DNA from: Rapana venosa
Taxonomy: Eukaryota; Mollusca; Gastropoda; Neogastropoda; Muricidae
DNA length: 64,000 nt
Reading direction: 5' to 3'
NCBI GenBank assembly: GCA_028751875.1
Contig: CM054162.1
Coordinates: 7,918,958-7,982,957 of the forward strand
Position numbers and translations under genes: made by a program. Below, piece by piece: positions 18,777 to 28,800 of this stretch; the stretch's first letter is position 1; the number at the start of each line of letters is the position of its first letter. The notes below the pieces were generated by a model, which was given only the letters and a program-made list of their open reading frames with translations, did no database searches and was not told the DNA's origin.

Positions 18777-19305
18777 TTCATTCTTCAAGGTGAATGACTG
18801 AAAGAGCACTAGTGTACATGTATATACTCAACAAAATGACAGGTGTGGACCTTTGAAATCAGAATTTTTAACTTGTTCACGCTGAGTTTTGTTGGGTAGT
18901 GTTTGCTTGATGACAAATAGTGTAACAAAGTGTGAGAAGAGGGATCATTGGGTACTAGGAAGTTAAACAAAGGGGTGTGTTTAAACGATCTATCTAACGT
19001 GTAGTTTTCTTTTTATTTTACAACTTTAAGCACACACAAACATAAACACACACACACACACACACACACACTTCGAATGAGACTATAGGCCAAAATCCCA
19101 TGTGAGCGCATTATGCACGAATTTAAAACCTGTTAGGGCCCTCAAAAGAAAAGATCATGTGTGTGGGGGTGGGAGCAGATGACATCATTTGGAAGAAAAG
19201 AACTGATGAACATGCGGACTGGATGAAAAATAGCATTCCATTTCGTATTTGAATATCCTTGAAAAAGAGAATGAAGGAATCAATAAAATATCAAATACAC
19301 ACACA
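18777..19305. repeat. Duplicated non-coding segment with (CA)n, block A end
   Basis: It aligns with 60791-61320. A short CA repeat lies at 19049-19072. Homology can be followed up to the gap at 19306, where the block D copy continues in CA-rich sequence. No gene is recognised. Confidence 0.7.
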
Positions 19306-19805
19306 NNNNNNNNNNNNNNNNNNNNNNNNNNNNNNNNNNNNNNNNNNNNNNNNNNNNNNNNNNNNNNNNNNNNNNNNNNNNNNNNNNNNNNNNNNNNNNN
19401 NNNNNNNNNNNNNNNNNNNNNNNNNNNNNNNNNNNNNNNNNNNNNNNNNNNNNNNNNNNNNNNNNNNNNNNNNNNNNNNNNNNNNNNNNNNNNNNNNNNN
19501 NNNNNNNNNNNNNNNNNNNNNNNNNNNNNNNNNNNNNNNNNNNNNNNNNNNNNNNNNNNNNNNNNNNNNNNNNNNNNNNNNNNNNNNNNNNNNNNNNNNN
19601 NNNNNNNNNNNNNNNNNNNNNNNNNNNNNNNNNNNNNNNNNNNNNNNNNNNNNNNNNNNNNNNNNNNNNNNNNNNNNNNNNNNNNNNNNNNNNNNNNNNN
19701 NNNNNNNNNNNNNNNNNNNNNNNNNNNNNNNNNNNNNNNNNNNNNNNNNNNNNNNNNNNNNNNNNNNNNNNNNNNNNNNNNNNNNNNNNNNNNNNNNNNN
19801 NNNNN
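19306..19805. other. Assembly gap, 500 N
   Basis: Exactly 500 N, starting inside a CA repeat. Frames that span it are artefacts. Confidence 1.
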
Positions 19806-19965
19806 TGCGTGTTTGCGTGCGGCACATTTGGAATTGATGGAACTATTAATTTTTTACTGGTTTTGACTGTGTAAGAATGAGTTAAGTGCAGGCGCTTTGA
19901 TTTGTATCTGCAAGATATAGCGCTATATAAATTCCATTTATTATCATTATCATTATCATTATTTT
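19806..19965 (+). mobile_element. LINE/SINE 3' end fragment with (ATT)-like tail
   Basis: It carries GTGCAGGCGCTTTGATTTG near 19885, then ATATAGCGCTATATAAATTC at 19915, followed by a TTATCATTATC-type tail. This is the 3' end module of the L2-like elements. The rest is missing or in the gap, so whether it belonged to a LINE or to a SINE using the same tail cannot be told. Confidence 0.65.
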
Positions 19966-19997
19966 CGTTCATTATGACATACAACAGTAGTTGCTGT

Positions 19998-20115
19998 CTC
20001 AGTGCACTCTCTCTCTCTCCCTCTGTCTCTCTCCTTCTCTCTCTGTCTGTCCTCTCTTGTCTCTCTCTCTCCTCTCTCTCTCTCTCTCGCTCGCTCGCTC
20101 GCTCGCTCTCTCTGT
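19998..20115. repeat. (CT)n and (GCTC)n repeat
   Basis: CT-rich repeat with CTGT variants and a run of GCTC near 20085-20108. Ser/Leu-rich frames are its translations. Confidence 0.95.
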
Positions 20116-20507
20116 GGATTGTTTTCCTTTAGAATGCTCTAGAAGCATTTTCTCCCTGTCACTCTTTATTTTCAAGAGTTGAAAGAGAGTCTAATTGCTT
20201 GTTTTGTGAAAGCTTAGACTCCTGTAAAGCCTCTATTCAGCTCGTCCATTTTGGTCTTAGCTTTGATGTGGTTTAATCTCAATGATATGTCCTTTCGACT
20301 TTGTATGTTTTTTATTTTTATTCATCTATTTTAATTCTCTTATTTCGAGGATAGCGCGCGGGCGCGCGCGCGCGTGTGTGAGGTGTGTGTGTGTTTGTGT
20401 GAAAGTCAAAGTCAAAGTAGAACTTTTTAAAAATTTCCAGATGGTACATTGAACAAGCAAATGCATTTTCTTTTTTCATCAATGTGTGTATATGTGTGAT
20501 GGGGGAA
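20116..20507. other. Unassigned sequence with short (CG)n/(GT)n
   Basis: No gene. A GCGCGCGGGCGCGCGCGCGC run at 20353-20375 passes into GT repeats. One decayed AAGTCAAAGT module with TTTCCAGATG lies near 20405-20442, related to the modules at 17875-18078. Confidence 0.6.
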
Positions 20508-20536
20508 GTAGTAGTAGTAGTAGTACTAGTAGTAGT

Positions 20537-20568
<32 letters not shown>

Positions 20569-20866
20569 CAGTAGTAGTAGTAGCAGCAGTAGCAGCAGCA
20601 GAAGCAGCAGTAGTAGCAGCAGTAGCAGCAGTAGTAGTAGCAGTAGTAGTAGTAGCAGCAGTAGCAGCAGTAGCAGCAGTTGTAGTAGTAGTAGTAGTAG
20701 TAGCAGTAGTAGTAGTAGTAGTAGTAGCAGCAGCAGTAGTAGTAGTAGTAGTAGTAGTAGTAGCAGTAGCAGCAGCAGCAGCAGAAGAAGCAGCAGTAGT
20801 AGTAGCAGCAGTAGTAGTAGCAGCAGTAGCAGCAGTAGTAGTAGCAGTATTAGTAGCTATATTACT
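20508..20866. repeat. (AGT)n/(AGC)n trinucleotide tract
   Basis: About 350 bases made of alternating blocks of AGT and AGC with a few AAC and GAA variants. Poly-Ser, poly-Val and poly-Ala frames are translations. A short TTC run at 20867-20880 joins it to the following R1 copy. Confidence 0.97.
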
Positions 20867-20880
20867 TCTTCTTCTTCTTC

Positions 20881-21187
20881 ACCAAAGGGTCAGACAACAG
20901 CTAAAGATGTCTGTCATATGAGCGAATATGAGTCGCGCTGCCGTTAAGCGCCTGACAAGTCAGGCCCAGCGCACCCGACTTCAGCGTGGGAGAGAACTAT
21001 CTTTTAACCATTTATTCGGGAAGAAAAGGCAGCAGAATGGACCAACACGGCAGACAATGGACAAGAAGGAGGTGCCAGGAATGGCAGGAACAAAGCAGAA
21101 ATAAAGAGTGGGATAGAAAAGAGGGAATTCCTAGCCCAGAATGCTGTTTATATTTACAGGCCCCTGGCATCGTCATAGGGGAAAGGT
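20881..21187 (-). mobile_element. R1 retroposon copy, near full length
   Basis: The plus strand shows GATGTCTGTCATATGAGCGA, GCGCTGCCGTTAAGCGCCTG and CAGGCCCCTGGCATCGTCAT, which is the full R1 series reversed. It is preceded by a short TTC run, the residue of its GAA tail. This copy is in clean sequence and close to complete, so it is a good reference for the family. Confidence 0.85.
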
Positions 21188-21234
21188 AGATTACAATTTG
21201 TTTGTTTTCAGTATGCCTGCGTATTTATGTTTTG

Positions 21235-21342
21235 TTGTTGGCGAGATTCTTTTATGTTTCTTTGCTTGTGTTGTTGGCGAGATTCGTTTATGTTTCTTTG
21301 CTTGTGTTGTTGGCGAGATTCTTTTATGCGTCTTTGCTTGTT
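21235..21342. repeat. Three 36-bp tandem units
   Basis: TTGTTGGCGAGATTC starts at 21235, 21271 and 21307, an exact 36-bp period. Because 36 is a multiple of three, a frame stays open through it and repeats every 12 residues. There is no sign it is a gene. Confidence 0.9.
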
Positions 21343-22070
21343 TGGTTGGTTAAAGAAGTGATTGCAAGCCTGTTTTATGTGTGTCTGGGTTTCTGATTTA
21401 TCCGTTTCAGCAAACCTGTGAGGATTGGGCTGTGTAAATGTCATTCTTGCATGCATCAAAATACACCGACTTGACTTCACTTGGCCTTGCATTTTATTTA
21501 TTTGTTTGTTTGTCTGTCTACGTTATTTTTTTTAATCTGCGTGGTGATGGCCACCTTGCTCACGTCCCTTTCACCGCCACAGCTTAATCTCTTGACAATC
21601 CCTTTTATCTCCCTTTAGCCAAGATGGCGTTCCTTGCTCACTCACATCCGGCTTGAAATCTTTCAAATCTATTTTAACAAAGTTTAACGCACCTCAAAAA
21701 CTTCGTTTCAAATGAAGTCTGCTTTTGTCTTCTGGGCTTGTTTATCAAAAGCCGTTTCCATCCTTGATTATCTACACACCAGCCTCTTGACGACCGTCAT
21801 TAATCAGTTCTCTGAGGTCAACACTGCAGCGTGTTTTCCTTCCTTCTTTTACCGGAGAGTGTGTGTGAATCACGGGCGGGTAACTGAAGACCCAAGGTGG
21901 TGTTTGTCTCGTGAGTATGGCCCATAATATACAGGCTGTGGGTTTCCGGGTGTATTTGGGTTTTTTGATTCATGTTAGAGAGGTTCCAGTGGTGGGAGCG
22001 AGTGAGAAAATGTAATTAGGTTTTATATGGGAGGAAAAATACTTTTGTGTGTTGTTTAAAAGAGTGGGCT
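21343..22070. other. Unassigned sequence
   Basis: Ordinary composition. A 71-codon frame starts at 21712 but has no recognisable motif and no splice context. No SINE boxes or tandem repeats are seen. Confidence 0.5.
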
Positions 22071-22074
22071 TGCG

Positions 22075-22535
22075 GGAGGAGAGAGAGACAGAGAGAAAGA
22101 AAAGGGGAGAGAGGGGAAAGAGAAAGAGAGAAGAGAGAGATGAGGAGAGAGAGGGAGAGAGAGAGAGAGGAAAGAGAGAGAAAGAGAAAGACAGACAGAC
22201 AGAGACAGAGAGAGAGACAGAGAGAGAGAGAAAGGAGAGAGGGAGAGGAGAGAGAGAGAGAGAGAGAGAGAGATGAGAGAGAGAGAGGGGAGAGAGGGGG
22301 GAAAAGAGAAAGACAGACAGAGACAAAGAGAGAGACAGAGAGAGAGAGAGAAAGAGAGACAGAGAGAGAGAGAGAGAAAGAGAAAGACAGACAGACAGAA
22401 CAGAGAGAGAGAGAAAGAGAGAGAGAGAAAAGAGAGACAGAGAGAAAAGAAAAGAGAGACAGACAGACAGAGACAGAGAGACAGAGAGAGAGAGAGAAGG
22501 AGAGAGAGAAACAGAGAGAAACAGAGAGAGAGAGC
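22075..22535. repeat. (GA)n-rich tract with GACA
   Basis: About 460 bases of GA, GAAA and GACA repeats. Arg/Glu-rich and Ser/Leu-rich frames over it are translations of the repeat. Confidence 0.97.
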
Positions 22536-23100
22536 ATAAACAAGATTACAAGAGAATACAAGAATTTATTCCTTTAAAAAAAGTACTTCGGGTTACATGA
22601 AGATACACATTAGAATGACATACAGATCTTCTCACGCTCTTGTACGTACGGCGCACTATACATTCATTCATTATCAATCAGCAACTTCAACACAAGCGTA
22701 CTTACAAGCTACACACAACATAGAGGGCTTCAAAACTGACTCAGTATAGTTTTCAAAAAGACAGGCTACATTTTCAAGTGTCCGTTTATTCTTGATGTTA
22801 AACAATGTACAAAACTTTATTACATTTGGCTTTTATCATGATATACACGTGGCTTAGTCAAGGTAAGTATGTTTTGCATCCGTACTATGTTTGGCAGTTT
22901 CTTATTGATAAACAATCTGATTAAATTATAGATTGATTGATTGTGATGATTGAGAGATGGATGTGTTGATTGATTGGTTGATTGATTGATTATTTTACTC
23001 TACCTGAGTTGAGGGAATTGACTGTACACAAAAAATTTAATCTAACTCATGCCATCTCATTTCTTTGTTTAACTTACCATCTAATGATTATTCGCCACCT
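22536..23100. other. Unassigned sequence
   Basis: No gene is recognised. It contains a TGATTGATTG repeat at about 22925-22995. Confidence 0.5.
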
Positions 23101-23104
23101 CTCT

Positions 23105-23242
23105 CTAGATAGATAGATATATAGATAGCGAGATAGATAGATAGTTAAATAGATAGTGAGATAGATAGATGATAGCGAGATAGATAGATAGATAGTGAGA
23201 TAGATAGTGAGATAGATAGATAGATAGATAGACAGACAGACA
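23105..23242. repeat. (GATA)n microsatellite
   Basis: GATA and GATAGTGA units end in GACA repeats. On the minus strand it reads as YLSIYLS-type frames. Confidence 0.95.
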
Positions 23243-23754
23243 CACGCAGGAATACAAATTTAAAAACCCGATGATGATGCATCTACGTAAAGTTCTGTGG
23301 GTGGGAAAAAGTAAAGAAAGACAACTCAAACCTTCCTTAATTAATCAAACCAAAGCAAGGGGTCGACAAACACCGACCTCTGACCCTCAACCGCTTCCGT
23401 CACTTCCTGTTGGTTAGCTGCATTCCAACAAAGACAAAAGCCTGGGAACAGCCTGAAGCCTTTCCCCTTCACAGCGCTTCAACGGTGAAAGGAGAGTAAA
23501 AGCCAGGTCCACGGATCCGGCAATCACAGCAGTGATGTTTGTTCAAGGGGCTGGTCTGTTAGCAGCAAACACAAAAGTGTGCTGGCACAAAATAGACAGT
23601 TATCTGGGGGGTAGGGGGGAGGGGGTATTGGAGAGAGGGGGTAGGGGTGGAGAAGGGATCTTGATGTGGCAGAAAGCTGGACAATGGCTCTGAAATCGCT
23701 GCTAGAATTCAGAGATTTGCAGAAAGAAATGAAGGAGATAAAGTTTGTTTGGGT
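23243..23754. other. Unassigned sequence
   Basis: No gene or known repeat is recognised, apart from a G-rich patch near 23605-23650. Confidence 0.5.
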
Positions 23755-23757
23755 CAG

Positions 23758-23820
<63 letters not shown>

Positions 23821-23852
23821 ATTTTATATATTATATATATATATATACATAT
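23755..23852. repeat. (TA)n microsatellite
   Basis: Nearly pure TA for about 95 bases, with a short TTTTATTTTA break near 23818. Confidence 0.97.
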
Positions 23853-23956
23853 AATCCCTGGCTTAGCATTTGCAGGGCACGAAAGTTGGGTTGTGGAACT
23901 GGCAGATCTGAGAGGAAAAAAATGCTAATGTTTAAACTTTTTTACTTTTATCTATG

Positions 23957-24143
23957 TTATTCGTTTATTTCGAAGATGATAGCATAAACACTCATTATGC
24001 TTATTTATACACCCACTCCAAGTGTGTATGCGGTTATATCATCATTATCCCTCTAAACTGGTACACAATGACCTACTCTTCCCAACAGGTATTAACATGT
24101 GCGCAAGATATTCTGCGTCAGTTCGCACACGGGACCTCGGTTT
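23957..24143 (-). mobile_element. S1 SINE 3' half
   Basis: Reversed S1: TTATTTCGAAGATGATAGCA at 23964, then ACAATGACCTACTCTTCCCA and TGCGCAAGATATTCTGCGTC. The tRNA head is missing. A CAT repeat at 24145-24202 follows where the head would be. Confidence 0.75.
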
Positions 24144-24144
<1 letters not shown>

Positions 24145-24201
<57 letters not shown>

Positions 24202-24202
24202 A
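24145..24202. repeat. (CAT)n microsatellite
   Basis: About 19 CAT units. Poly-His, poly-Ile, poly-Ser and poly-Asp frames are translations. Confidence 0.97.
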
Positions 24203-24490
24203 TCAGTCCCGTGACCCTGGCGGTCGTGGGGGAGACACGAAAGATGCTGCCGTGGTAAGCCTCCTCCATCCATCTCGGTCCTCGGCTCTGCGCAGTAGTG
24301 CTGAGTCATTCATCCTGGTCCATTCTCTGATGTTGTCCATCCATGACTTGTTCTGTCTTCCCCTCTTTCTGCCACCTTTGAGTGTTCCCTGCAGTACCGT
24401 TTTTGGCAGAGTGTTATGGCGGGTGACGTGGCCGAACCATGTCAGCTTTTTCTTCTTGACGATGGTGAGAAGGGGTTCCTGTGGACCTGC
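24203..24490 (-). pseudogene. C-terminal fragment of a non-LTR retrotransposon polyprotein
   Basis: The minus strand encodes LTIVKKKKLTWFGHVTRHNT, then KTVLQGTLKGGRKRGRQNKS and WMDNIREW. This GHVTR, basic GR-rich and W-DNI series is common at the C-terminus of some non-LTR retrotransposon proteins, downstream of the reverse transcriptase. No reverse transcriptase motif lies upstream on the same strand, so this is a fragment. The N-terminal part of the open frame beyond 24490 belongs to an S1 SINE. Confidence 0.7.
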
Positions 24491-24493
24491 CAG

Positions 24494-24660
24494 CCGTCGG
24501 TTTATAGTCTCATCCAAAGGACTTCTGTGGGTGGAAGGAGGGGTGGGGGTGGGGGAGTAGAGTCAGCACTGATGTTAACTCCAGGAGGGAAAATCCCCTT
24601 GGACGGTATTCGAATCCGGGTCAGGAGATCACAATTGCAATGCACATCACTCTAACCAGG
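24494..24660 (-). mobile_element. S1 SINE 5' part, inverted
   Basis: On the minus strand a tRNA-like head (TGGTTAGAGTGATG, then CCGGATTCGAATACC) is followed by the S1 body motifs CTGGAGTTAACATCAG and GATGAGACTATAAACC. It is truncated after that. Its 5' end meets the 5' end of the next S1 copy at 24661, head to head. Confidence 0.75.
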
Positions 24661-25003
24661 GGGACGGGATAGCCTAGTGGTTAGAACATTGCACTCGCAA
24701 TCTGACAAGCCGAGTTCGATTCCCGTTCAAGGGTATACTTTCCACACGGAGGACCCCTTGTGCGAACGCATGCAGAACATCTTGTGCACATGTTAAAATC
24801 CTGTTCCGCTTTTCGTAAGAGTAAGCCATTATGTGCTGGTGGGAACAGATGACAATTTACAAAACCGCATACACACGGGGGACTGGGGGTAAAAAACACA
24901 TAAGTGCTTATTCCATTATTCTCGATATAAAAAAATAAAATAAATACATAGAATAAATGAATAAATAAATAAATAAACAAATAAATAAAAAATTAAAAAA
25001 TAA
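24661..25003 (+). mobile_element. S1 SINE with internal deletion
   Basis: It starts GGGACGGGATAGCCTAGTGG and has a box B-like AGTTCGATTCC at 24713-24723. The part with CTGGAGTTAACATCAG is missing: the sequence jumps from CGTTCAAGGG to the CCCCTTGTGCGAACGC motif. The 3' end ATTCTCGATATAAAAAAATA leads to an AAATAAAT tail. Confidence 0.85.
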
Positions 25004-25216
25004 AACCCACCAGGCTATCCTGTCCCTCCTAATAGTCGTGTGACATAAGAGTCACTGTTCAGCAGGTGTTATCAGGACCATTCTTCAGGAGGGAAAAAAG
25101 AAGAAAAGTTTGATAGGATGTTGTGTGTATGGCCTTACTTAGCTTTGGGTGGGGGTTACGGAAACACGAGCTTACTCAGCTCTACATCTCCGAATTCGGA
25201 ATACAGCTACCTTTAT

Positions 25217-25220
25217 GGTG

Positions 25221-25272
<52 letters not shown>

Positions 25273-25287
25273 TGTGTGTATGTGTGT
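25217..25287. repeat. (GT)n microsatellite
   Basis: GT repeat with TATG and TGCG variants. Cys/Val-rich frames are translations. Confidence 0.96.
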
Positions 25288-25433
25288 GGCGAGGATGGGG
25301 GACGAAATGGACGCGTAAGCAAAATTCTCACACTTGGGGAACCTCAGAAATCAAACTGAGGAACGAAAACAAAAATAGCCCCCCCCCCCAACCACACTAA
25401 AAATCTTGTTAATGTTAATCCACCAAGAGCTTC

Positions 25434-25748
25434 TTGTTCTTGTTCTTGTTCTTCTTCTTTTTTCTTCTTCTTCTTCTTCGCAATTATTCTTCTTTTTCTT
25501 CTTCTTCTTCTTCTTCTTCTTCTTCTTCTTCTTCTTCTTCTCTTCTTCTTCTTCTTCTTCTTCTTCTTCTTCTTCTTCTTCTTCTTCTTCTTCTTCTTCG
25601 CAATTCTTCTTCTTCTTCTTCTTCTTCTTCTTCTTCTTCTTCTTCTTCTTCTTCTTCTTCTTTTCTTCTTCTTCTTTGCAATTCTTCTTCGCAATTCTTC
25701 TTTGCAATTCTTTTTCTTCTTGTTCTTCTTGTTCTTCTTCTTCTTCTT
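25434..25748. repeat. (TTC)n tract, tail of an R1 relic on the minus strand
   Basis: About 315 bases of TTC repeat. It is interrupted by TTCGCAATTATTC, TTCGCAATTCTTC and TTTGCAATTCTTC, the reverse complements of the interruptions seen in the other GAA tracts. At 25749-25768 it abuts GAACGCTCAGACAGCAACTC, the terminal 20 bases of R1. The rest of that R1 copy is missing. Confidence 0.93.
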
Positions 25749-25768
25749 CCTGGAACGCTCAGACAGCA

Positions 25769-26160
25769 ACTCCTGAGGCCCTGACAAATGCTGCCGTGGT
25801 ACGCTGAAGGCCCTCCCTCCAAGGGTCTCAAAGAGTTTGTCCCTCATGAACAGGTCAGTAGGCCAGATATCGGCCAGTCCTCAGGGTTTTGTTGTGTTGG
25901 ACAGACAGACAGAGCTGGAGGAAGAAGTGGTCTTCCACTGTCATGGGAGAAGTGCCACCAAGCAGCATCTAGCAGAGTGCAAATACCCGTGACTCTGGAG
26001 CACTTCAAGAAAGAAGCCTGACCTGTCACATGCCCTGTCTCACCTGTTCTGTCACAGTACCAGCCATCACGACTTGCTTTAAGTGGCTGCCGTCTCCGCT
26101 CTACAACCACGGATGCACAGTCTGGGAGGTTTGAGACTCTAGCATCACGCACACTGACTT
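25769..26160. other. Unassigned sequence after R1 relic
   Basis: A minus-strand frame of about 100 codons lies at 25844-26152, but it has no motif I recognise. The sequence is of good quality and not tandemly repeated. A short TTC/GTC run at 26168-26194 follows it. It may belong to another dispersed repeat. Confidence 0.4.
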
Positions 26161-26282
26161 AACGGCACTTCTTCTTCTTCGTCGTCGTCGTCGAACGTGG
26201 AGCCAACCATTAACGGCACTTCATTCTGCTTAACTTTTCAGCCAGTTGTTTTTTTCTTTTTATATTAATAGAGTAATTCCAG

Positions 26283-26640
26283 TATCTGTCTGGATCGGAA
26301 AAGTGCGGTGGTTTCGATCCCCGTTTAGGCTCGAAACTATCCCCCATCCATTAGATCCTGAGTAGTGGTCTGGGTGCTAGTCTTTCGGATGAGAAATAAA
26401 CCAAGGTCCCGTGTGTTATACATATTTAGCGTACCGTAAAAGAACCCACGGCAACGAGAGAGTTGTCCATGATAAAATTCGGTAGGAAAAAAAGGTCAGT
26501 CTGATAGGAAAATAAATACAGTTGCAGACAGGAAAAGAAAGAAAAAGGGTGGCACTGCGCTTGTGGCGATGCACTCTTTCCGGGGAGAGCAGCCCGAATT
26601 TCAAGCAGAGAAATCTGCCGTGACTTAACGTGGTTATGAT
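26283..26640 (+). mobile_element. S4 SINE, tRNA-derived, near full length
   Basis: A box B-like GGTTTCGATCC lies at 26310-26320. The body has GCTAGTCTTTCGGATGAGA, AAACCAAGGTCCCGTGTGTT, AAAAGAACCCACGGCAACGA, GTTGCAGACAGGAAAAGAAA and GGGGAGAGCAGCCCGAATTT. The 3' end is GCAGAGAAATCTGCCGTGAC. From memory the body resembles a conserved-domain SINE common in gastropods. Other copies lie at 58731 and, degraded, at 15745. Confidence 0.83.
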
Positions 26641-26948
26641 ATGATATGATTAATGATGTATGTTCTGTAAATGAAAAAAAGCCTCTTAAACACTCTTTCA
26701 GCGCCAATTTTCTTATTTAAAAACATTAATATTAGAAAACCTTGAATGTAGAAGTAAAGTATATTGATGGACACTCTTTAAAAAAGCGCTCTTCTTGGTT
26801 TTAAAGCGATGTTTATTGAGAAAAAAGCCGTGGTTATTCTACACTTTGGCACAGTGAAAAACAACAGGCAAAAGCCTGTAGCGCGCTTCACGGGGAAAAT
26901 TTGATATGACATAATTCGTTCGGCAGCTGGTCTACATCTCTTCTTCCT
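26641..26948. other. Unassigned sequence
   Basis: AT-rich, with no gene or recognised repeat. Confidence 0.45.
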
Positions 26949-26952
26949 TCAC

Positions 26953-27190
26953 CTATCCCGTAGTCCCGTGAACCGTGGGGGCACCACTGAAGATTTTGCA
27001 ACCAGCTTCCTCCGGTCCCCGCGGTTCTCTGCTTTCAGTAGCAAGTTGTTCCACTCAAGGCTACCAGTCCACTCTCTGATGTTGTCTTCCCATCGTTTTC
27101 TCTGTCTGCCTCTTCTTCGTCTCCCTCCTTGTACTGTTCCCTGTAGGACAGTCTTGGCCAGTCCACATGTTCGTGTGACGTGTCCGTACA
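26953..27190 (-). pseudogene. C-terminal fragment of a non-LTR retrotransposon polyprotein
   Basis: The minus strand encodes YGHVTRTCGLAKTVLQGTVQ, then a GGRRRRGRQRKRWEDNIREW stretch, then KLVAKSSVVPPRFTGLRDR to a stop. It belongs to the same family as 24203-24490 and 43600-43978. No reverse transcriptase domain is attached. The upstream Cys/Phe-rich part of the open frame (27190-27536) is a translation of CAAACAAA repeats. Confidence 0.75.
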
Positions 27191-27315
27191 TATAAGTTAC
27201 TTTGAAAATAGTAACATCTTTTGAAAATGCATATATACAAATACAAAGTACTAAAGGAAAAGAAATGTGGAAAAATACCATGACCACTGTATTGTAAGAT
27301 TGGAAAAAGTAACAC

Positions 27316-27540
27316 ACACACAAAGAAGACACAAAAAAACTCAACCAACTAAAGAAAGAAACAAACAGACAGACAGACAAAAAACACAATTGCAAGCAAA
27401 CAGACATCAACAACAAAAATACAAACAAACAAAAACACAAATACAAACAGACAAACAAAAACACAAAAACGAACAGACAGACAAAAACACAAATACAAAC
27501 ATACAAACAAAAACACAAAGACAAACAAACAAACAAATGA
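27316..27540. repeat. (ACAA)n-rich tract
   Basis: ACAA, ACAG and AAACACAAATAC units. Repeat translation gives Val/Phe/Leu/Cys-rich frames on the minus strand. Confidence 0.9.
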
Positions 27541-27656
27541 AAAACGCATCAATACACTGCATGTATTTTGGGTTGTTGTAAAGACTCTTTGATGAGGATG
27601 TTTGATCACCAGTGTCTTATGCGGTAAAATGGGTGTGTATGCCTATCAAACAGATG

Positions 27657-27659
<3 letters not shown>

Positions 27660-27700
<41 letters not shown>

Positions 27701-27760
27701 GCGCGCGCGCGCGCGCGCGCGCGCACATCCACACACAAACACACACAAACACACACAGAG
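27660..27760. repeat. (CA)n then (CG)n then (CA)n
   Basis: CA repeats to 27696, an alternating CGCGCG run at about 27697-27724, then CACAAA repeats. Pure alternating CG of this length can adopt Z-DNA in principle. The tract directly precedes an S1 SINE. Confidence 0.95.
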
Positions 27761-28135
27761 GGGGGCAGGATAGCCTAGTGGTTAGAACATTGCGCTCTCA
27801 ATCTGACGACCAGGGTTCGATTCCTGTTCAAGGGGATATTTTCCCCTGGAGTTAACATCAGTGCAGGCTCCACACTTCCCAAAAGTCCTTCGGATGAGAC
27901 TATAAACCAAGCCCCGTGTGCGAACGCACGCAGAACATCTTGCGCACACGTTGAATGCTGTTCCACTTTTCGTAAGAGTAGGCCATTGTGTGCCAGTGGG
28001 AACAAGTGACAGAATTTACAAGACCGCATACACACTGAGACTGGATGTAAATAAAAGCACATAAGTGCTTATTCCATTATCCTCGATATAAAAGAATAAA
28101 ATAAATAAATGAATAAAAAAATAAATAAATAAAAT
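27761..28135 (+). mobile_element. S1 SINE, near full length
   Basis: Box A TAGCCTAGTGG lies near 27771 and box B GGTTCGATTCC at 27814-27824. The body has CCCCTGGAGTTAACATCAGT and AGTCCTTCGGATGAGACTAT. The 3' end ATTCCATTATCCTCGATATA is followed by AAATAAAT repeats. It has the same order and length as 1459-1806. Confidence 0.88.
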
Positions 28136-28154
28136 ACACACACAAACACACAAA

Positions 28155-28330
28155 CATTTTGCGCACACGTTAAATCCTGCCCCGCTGTTCGTAAGAGTAG
28201 GCCAATTTGTGCCGGTGGGAACAGATGACAGAATTTACAAACCGCATACACACGGGGATTGGATGTAAAAAAGCACATAAGTGCTTATTCCATTATCCTC
28301 GATATACAAGAATAAAATAAATAAACAGCA
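28155..28330 (+). mobile_element. S1 SINE 3' half, second in tandem
   Basis: It starts near CATTTTGCGCACACGTTAAA and ends ATTATCCTCGATATACAAG plus an A-rich tail. It lies 20 bases after the tail of the full S1 copy and has no head. It could be a truncated insertion into the tail or a partial local duplication. Confidence 0.8.
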
Positions 28331-28331
28331 T

Positions 28332-28393
<62 letters not shown>

Positions 28394-28500
28394 CACGCAC
28401 GCACGCACGCACGACGCACGCACGCACGCACGCACGCACACACACAACACACCACGCACACAAACACACCCAACCAACCAACCAACCAACCAACGAAACA
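28331..28500. repeat. (CA)n, (CGCA)n and (CCAA)n repeats
   Basis: CA repeat to 28393, CGCA-type repeats to about 28440, CA again, then CCAA repeats near 28468-28495. Cys/Val-rich frames are translations. Confidence 0.95.
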
Positions 28501-28548
28501 AACACACGGACTGACAAAACCAGAAGGCATCCTCCTCTGTGATTGCTC

Positions 28549-28654
28549 AGCAGCAGCAATGACTGGAGACCACCACGGCTGCCAACAAGGGCAGAAACAT
28601 CAGCAGCAACAATGACTGGAGACCACCACAACTGCCAACAAGGGCAGAAACATC
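28549..28654. repeat. 53-bp tandem duplication
   Basis: Two units, 28549-28601 and 28602-28654, each with AGCAGCA, ATGACTGGAGACCACCAC and CAACAAGGGCAGAAACATC. They differ at three bases. Confidence 0.93.
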
Positions 28655-28800
28655 AGCAACACGTCACTCTGTCTAGCCCTGCCCCTGTGTATGGAACGGC
28701 AAGAACATCTGTATCCAACACAATACAATGTTCCGTGTGTACTGGTGCATTCCATGTTCATGGGGTTGTACGGGCCATAACCACTGACAGCTGATTTGGA
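28655..28800. other. Unassigned sequence upstream of GAA tract
   Basis: Unique-looking sequence with no motif. The 445-codon frame that overlaps it on the minus strand consists mostly of repeat translation and errors. Confidence 0.4.

Noticed and set aside
20353..20375. CG run as a CpG island promoter
   Set aside because: It is a short alternating repeat next to GT repeats with no nearby gene.
21712..21927. 71-codon frame with Met start
   Set aside because: No recognisable motif and no supporting splice or promoter context; its length is expected by chance.
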